NCBI GenBank assembly: GCA_039208045.1
Contig: JBCCRH010000250.1
Span: 1-8,975 of the forward strand
Source of the DNA: JBCCRH01 sp039208045
GTDB lineage: Bacteria; Bacteroidota; Bacteroidia; Chitinophagales; Saprospiraceae
DNA length: 8,975 nt
Direction: 5' to 3'
In this document: positions 1 to 6,171 of the stretch, one piece after another
How positions within the stretch are numbered: the stretch's first letter is position 1
Layout: each line of letters starts with the position of its first letter
Position numbers and translations under genes: made by a program
The notes under the pieces: model-generated
Database searches by the model: none
What the model saw: the letters and a program-made list of their open reading frames with translations, nothing else
Told to the model about the DNA's origin: nothing

Positions 1-1
1 A

Positions 2-388
2 GCCTACTTCGAAGCCAATCAAGATAAGATGGACGCCATCATGTTTGGTGCCGACCAATGCCCACATAATGTACACAAGGCCTACTGGACCTACTTTATG
101 AGCCAGGAAACGCCTGTGATGTTTGGTACTGAAAAGTACGCCAAGGAGTATGACTACACCGTGGTATTTGGCCATATCCGCAAGCTAAAGCGGGGGCACT
201 ATGAAATGGAATTTGAGGTGATTACCGATCAGCCCCGAAGCCTGCCACATGGAGAAATTACCGAGCGCCACACGCGCATGCTAGAGCAAGACATCCGTAA
301 AGCACCTCAATACTGGCTGTGGACGCATCGGCGATGGAAACGTACTCGCCCAGTAGATATGCCCATTGCGCAGCGCAAGGCATCATAA
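2..388 (+). CDS. LpxL/HtrB-family lipid A acyltransferase, 3' end only
   Basis: This is the C-terminal 128 residues of a gene that begins before the window; the frame is open from position 2. LpxL/HtrB-family enzymes are inner-membrane acyltransferases that add secondary acyl chains to lipid A (or to related aminolipids in Bacteroidota). Visible family traits are the FGADQCP stretch, the segment HKAYWTYFMSQETPVMFG, a GHIRKLKRGHYEMEFEV strand pair, and the C-terminal signature EQDIRKAPQYWLWTHRRWK, matching the usual 'E..IR..PeqylWlHrRwK' ending. The catalytic HX4(D/E) motif lies upstream of the window, so activity cannot be judged. The stop is TAA at 386-388, 57 bases before the LysR gene, which has its own promoter-like box, so the two are probably not strictly co-transcribed. 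The family call is firm; the exact lipid substrate is unknown. Confidence 0.85.
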   Translation, partial: AYFEANQDKMDAIMFGADQCPHNVHKAYWTYFMSQETPVMFGTEKYAKEYDYTVVFGHIRKLKRGHYEMEFEVITDQPRSLPHGEITERHTRMLEQDIRKAPQYWLWTHRRWKRTRPVDMPIAQRKAS

Positions 389-412
389 ACTGCCTGTTAA
401 TTAAGGATCACT

Positions 413-420
413 TATATTTG
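413..420 (+). promoter_or_regulatory. Bacteroidota-type -7 box before the LysR gene
   Basis: TATATTTG fits the Bacteroidota sigma-A -7 consensus TAnnTTTG exactly and lies 25 bases before the LysR start codon. No clear TTG -33 element is visible about 20 bases upstream (the region reads CCTGTTAATTAAGG), so the call rests on the -7 box and its position. Transcription would start near 426. Confidence 0.5.
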
Positions 421-445
421 CAGCAAATTCCATAAAAAATTATTT

Positions 446-1369
446 ATGAATTATACGCTGCACCAACTCCGTGTATTCCTAAAAGTAGCAGAAACCAGAA
501 GCATCACCAAGGCGGCAGAAGCGCTGCACCTTACACAGCCTGCGGTATCTATACAGCTCAAAAAGCTACAAGATCAGTTTGAAATTCCGCTGACCGAAAT
601 TGTAGGAAAGCGTTTGTTCGTTACCGATTTTGGGGAGGAAATCGTAGAAGCAGCGCAGCAAATTATTGAACAAGCACAGGCGATACAGTACAAAACGATG
701 GCGTACAAAGGGCAGCTTTTGGGCCAGCTCAAACTCTCGGTGGTATCTACGGGGAAGTACGTGATGCCTTATCTTTTGAGTCCCTTTTTTCAGCAACATC
801 CTGGGGTGAAGCTAGAATTGGATGTAACCAATAAAACCAGGGTAGTGGAGACCTTAGAGCAAAATCAGGTTGATTTTTCGCTGGTCTCGATCATTCCTAA
901 ACATATCCGAACAGAGCAAATTGACCTCTTCGAAAATAAGCTATTCCTGGTCTCTAATGCAGATTTTGAAGTACCCGATGCCATTGACGCCCACGCTTTT
1001 TTTACGGGCCTCCCGCTGATTTACCGAGAGGAGGGCTCAGGTACGCGCCTCACGATGGAGCGTTTTATCCAAAAACTCAATGTACCTGTAGATCGTAAAA
1101 TCGAGCTTTCCTCCAACGAGGCCGTCAAGCAGGCTGTATTGGCGGGCTTAGGGCTATCTATCATGGCGCTAGTCGGTATTAAGAATGAGCTGGAATTGGG
1201 CCTTTTAAAAATTATTCCAATTCAAGGGCTGCCTATCGAAACGACCTGGAGTCTAGCATGGCCTAGCGGTAAGCGACACTCTCCCGCCGCCAAGGCCTTT
1301 TTGGAATATCTGGAGCAAGCAAAAAGGAGCATCATTCAAAAGCACTTTTCCTGGCAGCAAAACTATTAA
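446..1369 (+). CDS. LysR-type transcriptional regulator, likely controlling the adjacent bicarbonate permease
   Basis: A 307-residue protein of normal LysR length. Residues 5-60 form the winged helix-turn-helix: LHQLRVFLKVAETRSITKAA, then LHLTQPAVSIQLKKLQ, then VGKRLFVTDFGEE. Residues about 90-295 form the periplasmic-binding-protein-like effector domain, with the usual YREEGSGTR and SSNEAVKQAVLAGLGLSIM segments. These segments are typical of the CbbR/CmpR-like branch, whose members sense carbon or redox metabolites. The next gene, 123 bases downstream on the same strand, is an SbtA-type permease, so control of inorganic carbon uptake is a reasonable inference. LysR regulators are more often divergent from their targets; here both genes point the same way. 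The start at 446 gives the standard LysR N-terminus, with no Shine-Dalgarno sequence but a TAnnTTTG box just upstream. The effector is unknown. Confidence 0.9.
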   Translation: MNYTLHQLRVFLKVAETRSITKAAEALHLTQPAVSIQLKKLQDQFEIPLTEIVGKRLFVTDFGEEIVEAAQQIIEQAQAIQYKTMAYKGQLLGQLKLSVVSTGKYVMPYLLSPFFQQHPGVKLELDVTNKTRVVETLEQNQVDFSLVSIIPKHIRTEQIDLFENKLFLVSNADFEVPDAIDAHAFFTGLPLIYREEGSGTRLTMERFIQKLNVPVDRKIELSSNEAVKQAVLAGLGLSIMALVGIKNELELGLLKIIPIQGLPIETTWSLAWPSGKRHSPAAKAFLEYLEQAKRSIIQKHFSWQQNY

Positions 1370-1394
1370 ATCAACTTTACCAAATTGTTCATTT

Positions 1395-1427
1395 TTATCC
1401 ATAAGAATCGTAAATAAACAACATTAT
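1395..1427. promoter_or_regulatory. Possible LysR-regulator binding region upstream of the permease
   Basis: Two short AT-rich dyads lie between the regulator and the permease: TTAT-CC-ATAA (1395-1404) and ATAA-N6-TTAT (1414-1427). LysR proteins usually bind T-N11-A dyads, often as paired sites upstream of -35/-33. Position and symmetry fit loosely, but arms of four bases in AT-rich DNA arise easily by chance. Treat as a weak operator candidate. Confidence 0.2.
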
Positions 1428-1459
1428 AAACATTAATTTTAACTTATACTTAATCATGC

Positions 1460-1467
1460 TACTTTTG
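1460..1467 (+). promoter_or_regulatory. Bacteroidota-type -7 box before the SbtA-family gene
   Basis: TACTTTTG matches TAnnTTTG exactly and lies 25 bases before the ATG at 1493, the same spacing as the box before the LysR gene. No convincing TTG -33 element is visible. This suggests the permease has its own promoter, which would allow the LysR protein to regulate it separately from its own gene. Confidence 0.5.
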
Positions 1468-1492
1468 CGCGGTCAACCAAAAGGCACATAGC

Positions 1493-2464
1493 ATGAACTT
1501 AGATCTACTTATTGAAAATCTCACCAACCCTGCCCTGCTCTTTTTCCTACTCGGCCTCCTAGCCGTCTCGGTAAAGAGTGATCTGGAGATTCCACCCAAT
1601 TCCTCCAAGTTTATTTCGCTCTACCTGCTCTTTGCCATCGGCTTTCGAGGAGGCCACGAGCTAGCACACGAAGATTTTAATGCGCAGACGCTTTCTACCA
1701 TTGCTTTCGGTATTGGGTCGGCCATCGTGATCCCTGCTATCGTCTTTTTTCTGTTACGAAAACGCCTGGGCGAGTTCAATGCGGGAGCCATCGCCGCCTC
1801 CTACGGCTCGGTAAGTGCTGTAACTTTTGTGACGGCTGTCAACTACCTAGAGGTGCAGCAAATTCCGGTGCATGGCCACATGGTGGCAGTCATGGCCATG
1901 ATGGAATCACCCGCGATCATCATGGGCCTCTTGCTCATTTCGATGTTCAGCACCAACAAAGAAACGACCATTAAAAAGCGCCATGCCATCTCTCACTCTT
2001 TTACCAACGGTAGCGTGTTGCTCATCCTAGGTAGCCTCCTCATCGGCTTCGTCGCCAACGACAAGCAGGCCCAGGGCATCGAGCCTTTTACCAATGACTT
2101 ATTCAAAGGTTTTTTGGCTATTTTCTTGCTCGACATGGGTATCGTATCGGGTCGCAAAATCAAAGCATTCACCTCCAATGGGGTGGTTCCTTTCCTATTT
2201 GCCCTGATCACGCCGCTGCTCATCGGTTGCCTCTCTGCCTACCTCACAGGCTTCGTCACGGATGACCTGGGGGATCGCTTCCTACTATCCATCTTGGCTG
2301 CTAGTGCGTCGTACATCGCCGTGCCTGCTGCCATGAAAATTGCAGTGCCGCAGGCCAATCCCGGGCTTTATTTGCCGATGGCCCTGGCGATTACGTTTCC
2401 GGTGAATATTACGATTGGAATGCCGTTGTATTTTTCGGTGATCCAGGCGGTGGCGGTGGTTTGA
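1493..2464 (+). CDS. SbtA-family sodium-dependent bicarbonate permease
   Basis: A 323-residue, strongly hydrophobic protein with about ten membrane segments in two inverted halves, as in SbtA (Pfam Sbt_1, formerly DUF897). SbtA moves bicarbonate with sodium across the inner membrane. Family signatures visible: FAIGFRGGHEL (47-57), AASYGSVSAVTFVTA (101-115), VMAMMESPAIIMG (133-145), a hydrophilic loop at 152-170, KGFLAIFLLDMGIVSGRKI (205-223), ASASYIAVPAAM (270-281), and the terminal TFPVNITIGMPLY (301-313). The order matches cyanobacterial SbtA throughout, but the central loop is short. No SbtB-like PII partner and no carbonic anhydrase gene is seen nearby. In a heterotroph the likely role is feeding anaplerotic carboxylation or pH balance, but that is inference. 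The gene ends in a G-rich minisatellite. Confident of family; substrate inferred from homology. Confidence 0.9.
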   Translation: MNLDLLIENLTNPALLFFLLGLLAVSVKSDLEIPPNSSKFISLYLLFAIGFRGGHELAHEDFNAQTLSTIAFGIGSAIVIPAIVFFLLRKRLGEFNAGAIAASYGSVSAVTFVTAVNYLEVQQIPVHGHMVAVMAMMESPAIIMGLLLISMFSTNKETTIKKRHAISHSFTNGSVLLILGSLLIGFVANDKQAQGIEPFTNDLFKGFLAIFLLDMGIVSGRKIKAFTSNGVVPFLFALITPLLIGCLSAYLTGFVTDDLGDRFLLSILAASASYIAVPAAMKIAVPQANPGLYLPMALAITFPVNITIGMPLYFSVIQAVAVV

Positions 2465-2474
2465 TGGGTGGTGT

Positions 2475-2526
2475 GGGGGTTGGGGAGTTTGGGGGTTGAG
2501 GAGTTTGGGGGTTTGAGAGTTTTGGG
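2475..2526 (+). repeat. G-rich 16-bp minisatellite (copy 1), possible G-quadruplex
   Basis: Three imperfect units, each opening with a G5 run, begin at 2475, 2491 and 2507, and a shortened G3 start follows at 2524, so the spacing is 16, 16 and 17 bases. A unit reads roughly GGGGGTTGAGGAGTTT. G runs on the + strand are 2475-2479, 2482-2485, 2491-2495, 2507-2511 and 2524-2526, enough for a G-quadruplex in DNA or in the permease transcript. Nineteen bases (2495-2513) recur exactly as reverse complement at 7552-7570, so this is a dispersed repeat family. Confidence 0.8.
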
Positions 2527-2602
2527 TTTTGGATTACGAGTGACGGATTTTTTTTGGGCAACCCTTTGGCTTTTTCCAGGTCTTTTTCAGAAAACATTAG
2601 TG

Positions 2603-3778
2603 ATGAAAAACCTACTCTTTACTACGCTCTTTTTTGTTGTAAGTTATATTGCTAGCGCCCAACCCTTAAATATCATCCAACAAGACTATTCAAAAGCCCT
2701 GCAAATTGCTCAGCAAGAGGATAAACTGATTCTTATTGATTTTTATACGGACTGGTGTGGGCCTTGTAAAAAGTTGGATAAGCTCGTTTTTCAAAATGAT
2801 TCTATTCAGCAGATTCTCAGTACGCAGTTTGTCTTATTGAAGTATGATGCCGAAAAAGACAAGACTTTTCACCTCTCTAAGAAGCATCATGTATCGAGCT
2901 ACCCCACGACTATCGTTCTAAATAAAAATGGCTATGTGCTAAATAGGAAATATGGATTTCCAGGGGAAACTTTCGAGCATATGAGCCAGCAAGTCTTAGC
3001 CTTTACTGCTGAAGCGGTGGAACTAGATCGAACGAATCAAATTTTGAAGGGCTATACCAATGAGGTTGATCTTTCTAGCTATCCTCGCTTCTATATTGAT
3101 TTCATTAATCGAGATGATTTAAAAGTTACAAAAGATCAGGCGTTCATCGATTACTGGTCATCCATTGAAGACCGGACATCTGAAGGCTATTTTTCGACTT
3201 TGATGTACTTTGGAGGAAGCGCCCCGGCTTTTGTTGCAGATACTTCCTTACGCTACAAAGACGCCTATCTTGATTTATATGGGAAGACGGACACGGAGAC
3301 CTTATTCTTTTTCTTAGCCTCCGGAAAGTTTGACGCTGCCATTGCCAATAAAAGCCAAGCCGAATTTGACGCAGCACTAGTATATGCAGAGCAGGCATTA
3401 AGCAAAAAATGGATAGCTGATATTCTTCCATTTTTCAAGATGGACATGCTAAAAGCACAAAATAAGTGGACCGAACTATTTGCTACCTACGAACAGCAAA
3501 AAGACAATGGCGAACTCTCCAATGGCTACATCAATCACATCAGCTGGGATGTGTATAAAAATTGTGATGACCAAGCAGTCATCGCCACCTGCCTAGATTG
3601 GATGCAAGAAGTGACCAAGCAAGAACCTACCTACGCTTACCTAGATACCTATGCTTTTTTGGCGTATAAAGCAGGCCTTAAAAAGGAAGCTAAAAGAATA
3701 GCGGCACTCGCTATAGCAGCTGGAAAAAAGGAAGAGGTAGCAACAGATAGTATGGAGGAGTTGATGGCCAAATTATAA
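2603..3778 (+). CDS. Exported thioredoxin-domain protein with long helical C-terminal region
   Basis: The start is taken at 2603, giving 391 residues and a clean signal peptide (MKNLLFTTLFFVVSYIASAQ, cut after ASA or ASAQ). An in-frame Met at 2468 would add 45 residues read from the G-rich repeat and would bury the signal peptide. Residues about 25-135 are a thioredoxin fold: ILIDFYTDWCGPCKKLDK carries the redox pair Cys52/Cys55, SYPTTIVLNKNG carries the cis-proline Pro101. Residues 136-391 are mostly helical, with no motif I recognise; similar long tails are common in Bacteroidota periplasmic thioredoxin-like proteins. The likely role is thiol-disulfide exchange or disulfide reduction in the periplasm, partner unknown. 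It converges on a - strand thioredoxin-like relic that overlaps its stop codon. No TAnnTTTG box or terminator is evident. Confidence 0.85.
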   Translation: MKNLLFTTLFFVVSYIASAQPLNIIQQDYSKALQIAQQEDKLILIDFYTDWCGPCKKLDKLVFQNDSIQQILSTQFVLLKYDAEKDKTFHLSKKHHVSSYPTTIVLNKNGYVLNRKYGFPGETFEHMSQQVLAFTAEAVELDRTNQILKGYTNEVDLSSYPRFYIDFINRDDLKVTKDQAFIDYWSSIEDRTSEGYFSTLMYFGGSAPAFVADTSLRYKDAYLDLYGKTDTETLFFFLASGKFDAAIANKSQAEFDAALVYAEQALSKKWIADILPFFKMDMLKAQNKWTELFATYEQQKDNGELSNGYINHISWDVYKNCDDQAVIATCLDWMQEVTKQEPTYAYLDTYAFLAYKAGLKKEAKRIAALAIAAGKKEEVATDSMEELMAKL

Positions 3779-3922
3779 TTCAAGGTATGCCAGAAGTTCT
3801 TTCAGCTCACTGGTACGTTTCAAGACTTGCCCATCACTATTGAGCACTGTAGCTCTTTTCTTGCACAAATTGGGCCCATTTTTTGAGCTGATTACCTATT
3901 GTTCATCAATAGAAATGAAAAT
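3773..3922 (-). pseudogene. Decayed thioredoxin/TlpA-like gene remnant
   Basis: The stretch between the convergent genes still reads as pieces of a thioredoxin-like C-terminus on the - strand. From 3853 down to the TAA at 3775-3773 the frame reads ATVLNSDGQVLKR then TSELKELLAYLEL, which matches the usual 'P-T-T-hhhD-x-DG-K-h...eL..hL' end of TlpA-type proteins. Further upstream, 3922-3899 reads IFISIDEQ then a TAG in the same frame, and a second frame (from about 3890) reads QLKKWAQFVQEKSYSAQ, like the helix that follows that strand in TlpA. About 30 residues expected between these parts (including the cis-Pro loop) are missing. No N-terminal half or CXXC motif is seen. This looks like a gene broken by frameshift and deletion, its front end possibly lost when the TPR gene arrived. 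Short, so only moderate confidence. Confidence 0.5.
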
Positions 3923-3923
3923 A

Positions 3924-5825
3924 TTAAGATTCAGATGGTTTTCTAAAATTTCTTTTGAGCCACGATTTCAAGGCTTTCAATCTGGTCGTAGATGGATTTT
4001 GACTATTCTTAATATGGGGATAATACTTTTCTGCTTCGGGTTTCCATTTCATCGCCAAGCGAGAATGTTCTTTAAATTTTTTGAAGTTTTTTTTATTCCT
4101 ATACAGCATGGCTAGCTGGGCGTGGGGAAGATATAATTGATATAAAGTATCAGTTTTGCCTATCCACTCTATAGCAAGCTTGTAATAAGTTTCTGCCGTT
4201 TCTAGCTTCCCTTGATGTTCATAAATAGTGCCTATGCTGAAATAGTTACCACCTAGCTCGTCGGTGAGCTTATATTTTAAATTTTCATGTACTGCTTTCT
4301 CAAAAAAGGATTTTGCTATTTCAAAAGAAGCTTGTCCGTAGTGAACTGTGCCAATATGATGGTATTGGGTTGCTATATCGTGTAACTGATTACTCCTTTT
4401 ATTTGCATCAATGGCTTTTTCATAAAAGAGGAGTGCCTCGTCCCATCGTTTTTGCATCTGGTAAATTATCCCAATATGGTGAAAACTTGCACCTAATTCA
4501 TGTATCCTACCATTATTCTTATTGCAGTCGATGGCCTTGCTAAGAAACTCAATAGCCTTATCCCATTGGTTCCTAGTTTGATAAACTAGTCCTATCTGAT
4601 GATAGGTACTCCCTACTTGTTTACCTCCGTCATAATTTTTATTTGCCTCAAGAGCTTTATTATAAAAATTAAGTGCTTGCTCCAATTCCCCTTGTTCCTC
4701 TCGAACTCTCCCTATTTGGTGCAAAGCTGTGCCAAGGATGTATGAATTATTCTCCTTTTCGGCTTCTACAATCTTGTAAAAATATTCTAGCGCTTCTTCC
4801 CACTTCTTTTGTTTCTGAAGGCAAACCCCCATTTGATAGTATGCTTTTACTAACTCGTTATGGTCTTTTGTCTTCTTAGAAATATGAAGAGCCTCTGAAA
4901 GGTAAGAATGTGCTTGTTCCCATTCTCTTAGTTCTTTATAAACGATTCCTATATCATTAAGAATTGACGCTTCGTTGTATCTTCTAAATTCTTCAATTTG
5001 ATAAGCTTTCTTTAATGCCTTTATTGCCCGTTGATAGTCTCGATTTTTTTTGTAAATGTAACTCAGGTAATGTTGCGTACGCCCAATATTAGCCTTGTCA
5101 TTCAAACACTCTTGCAAACTGGAAAAGCGAGTATATGCTTCAATGGCACGTTTATAGTCAAAACGCGTTTGGTAACGTTCACCAAGTTCTTGTAGCAAGG
5201 CTGATATTTGATCTAATCCTTTGTTTAAATCACCTCGTGATTGATTGAGGTTTTCGAGTCGATCTACTAATTCATTTTCCACTTCAAATCCACTCTTGGG
5301 ATATGGAAAAATATTCATCAGGTTACGAGGATTATATTCGCCATTTGTAGATGATAGCGTCTCCCCAAAATGATATTTATGTTGTATCCAATCCCAAAAA
5401 TCAGGAGCTTCTCTTTCGAATCGCTGAAAAGTATATCGGTTGAGCCATAAGATCAAAGCTCCCAACTCACGAAAGATTAATTCTCTGTCTAGATTAACTT
5501 CGTCCAGAAAGGTGGAAGGCCTACCTTCAATACAGTACTCTAAATCAAGAATGTGGGTAGCTTCTTTGATAGGAAAACGATCCGTTCGATTAAGGTCTAG
5601 TTCCTGTTCAAGATAGCTGTACATAGAACATTCATCCCTTTGAAAAATGCTAACCTGGGTGTAAGAAAGGCTCGGCACTTTGGTCTCAAATAATTGAATA
5701 CCGATATTTCTACTACGCAGAGAATCATAGGTACAAACTATTAAAATTGGCTTCTGCCGATTCCTGAGTAAATATTCAATCTCTGACCAATCGACTTCAC
5801 TATGAGGAGGAAAAGAGCGCATCAT
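3924..5825 (-). CDS. Large TPR-repeat protein with an N-terminal P-loop-like module lacking Walker A
   Basis: A 633-residue, apparently cytoplasmic protein (no signal peptide or membrane segment). Residues 25-155 form an alpha/beta module: strand KPILIVCTYD, a helix, strand SYTQVSIF, a helix, strand THILDLEY, then ELGALILWLNRYTFQRFERE and APDFWDWIQHKYHF. The 'hhhWL....h..f.r.APDFW.W...hF' pattern resembles what I recall from N-terminal modules of TPR- or STAND-linked proteins. The first strand is not followed by GxxxxGK[ST], so nucleotide binding is doubtful. Residues about 212-595 hold about ten TPRs of 40 residues, the best being TYHQIGLVYQ (407), SFHHIGIIYQ (447), QYHHIGTVHY (487) and NYFSIGTIYE (527). 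No C-terminal effector follows, only a basic tail. The gene is visibly AT-richer than its neighbours, hinting at acquisition. A protein-interaction or conflict-system role is inference; function unknown. Confidence 0.85.
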   Translation of the reverse strand: MMRSFPPHSEVDWSEIEYLLRNRQKPILIVCTYDSLRSRNIGIQLFETKVPSLSYTQVSIFQRDECSMYSYLEQELDLNRTDRFPIKEATHILDLEYCIEGRPSTFLDEVNLDRELIFRELGALILWLNRYTFQRFEREAPDFWDWIQHKYHFGETLSSTNGEYNPRNLMNIFPYPKSGFEVENELVDRLENLNQSRGDLNKGLDQISALLQELGERYQTRFDYKRAIEAYTRFSSLQECLNDKANIGRTQHYLSYIYKKNRDYQRAIKALKKAYQIEEFRRYNEASILNDIGIVYKELREWEQAHSYLSEALHISKKTKDHNELVKAYYQMGVCLQKQKKWEEALEYFYKIVEAEKENNSYILGTALHQIGRVREEQGELEQALNFYNKALEANKNYDGGKQVGSTYHQIGLVYQTRNQWDKAIEFLSKAIDCNKNNGRIHELGASFHHIGIIYQMQKRWDEALLFYEKAIDANKRSNQLHDIATQYHHIGTVHYGQASFEIAKSFFEKAVHENLKYKLTDELGGNYFSIGTIYEHQGKLETAETYYKLAIEWIGKTDTLYQLYLPHAQLAMLYRNKKNFKKFKEHSRLAMKWKPEAEKYYPHIKNSQNPSTTRLKALKSWLKRNFRKPSES

Positions 5826-5867
5826 ATAGTTTAGATAACAATAGTCAAACTATTTTTTCTAAAAATA

Positions 5868-5875
5868 CAAACATA
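5868..5875 (-). promoter_or_regulatory. Bacteroidota-type -7 box for the TPR gene
   Basis: On the - strand this reads TATGTTTG, an exact TAnnTTTG, 42 bases upstream of the ATG at 5825. The leader between them is AT-rich with no Shine-Dalgarno sequence. No clear TTG -33 element is seen at 5894-5899. The gene begins ATGATG; the first Met is used by default and the second (5822) cannot be excluded. Confidence 0.45.
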
Positions 5876-5960
5876 ACTCAGTATTTGAAAAATATACATG
5901 ACGGAGAACATTCCCGGCCCGCCAATAGGGATCACCGCAGCCTCGATAGAAACGATACGA

Positions 5961-6078
5961 GTGTGGCTAGGATGCTTACTTGGCCCCAGTCTGGCATGGC
6001 ACCCAGTGGTAGGGGGCTGAGCGAATACTTGGAGTGAAGACCCCTACTGCTGGAAGTGGCATAGCATCCTAGCCGCAC
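5961..6078 (+). ncRNA. Structured RNA candidate, long interrupted hairpin (unassigned)
   Basis: A GC-rich stretch in an otherwise AT-rich gap folds as a long hairpin. The outer stem pairs 5961-5976 with 6063-6078 (16 bp). A middle stem pairs 5996-6002 with 6056-6062 (6 bp around one G-G mismatch). After an AA bulge, an inner stem pairs 6003-6015 with 6041-6053 (13 bp). A 19-base bulge (5977-5995) lies on the 5' side only, and a 25-base loop closes the top. The three wobble positions (5964/6075, 6007/6049, 6008/6048) are G-U on the + strand but would be A-C mismatches on the - strand, so the + strand is the likelier transcript. The true ends may lie outside this span. Length and shape recall 6S-type RNAs (a 6S-Flavo family is known in Bacteroidota), but the asymmetric bulge is atypical and I cannot match a consensus. 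No + strand terminator or exact promoter box is seen. Confidence 0.5.
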
Positions 6079-6109
6079 GAGTACAAGTGGATAGCGGGAT
6101 CAGCTGCCC

Positions 6110-6154
6110 AAAAAAAATCGCTGGCAACTTTTCATCCTCGAGTTGCGCAGCGAT
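6110..6154 (-). terminator. Intrinsic terminator of the lytic transglycosylase gene
   Basis: On the - strand ATCGCTGCGCAACT (6154-6141) pairs with AGTTGCCAGCGAT (6129-6117), 13 bp with one bulged base and an 11-base loop, followed at once by a run of eight T (6117-6110). It begins 18 bases past the stop codon of the gene at 6172. On the + strand the stem is followed by CAATATACTTGG, not a T run, so it acts only for the - strand. Confidence 0.9.
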
Positions 6155-6171
6155 CAATATACTTGGATTTA

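Noticed and set aside
2468..2602. In-frame N-terminal extension of the thioredoxin-domain gene from an ATG at 2468
   Set aside because: It is translated from the G-rich minisatellite, has Gly/Leu/Phe low-complexity content, and would place the clear signal peptide at residue 46. The ATG at 2603 is the better start.
3840..4115. Open frame of 91 codons on the + strand
   Set aside because: It lies opposite the thioredoxin relic and the end of the TPR gene, has no family signature, and is a shadow of the - strand coding sequence.
4100..5200. Repeated - strand segments of about 120 bases, considered as a CRISPR or DNA repeat array
   Set aside because: They are the codons of 40-residue TPR units, diverged at DNA level and without constant repeat-spacer structure.
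5898..6020. A 40-codon open frame on + starting ATGACGGAGAAC
   Set aside because: It runs through one arm of the long hairpin and part of its loop, has no ribosome binding site and no recognisable protein. The paired structure explains the sequence better.
5961..6078. Integron attC site or transposon-end inverted repeat
   Set aside because: No GTTRRRY/RYYYAAC core sites, no integrase or transposase, and no flanking target duplication is visible. The nested stems with G-U pairs fit an RNA.
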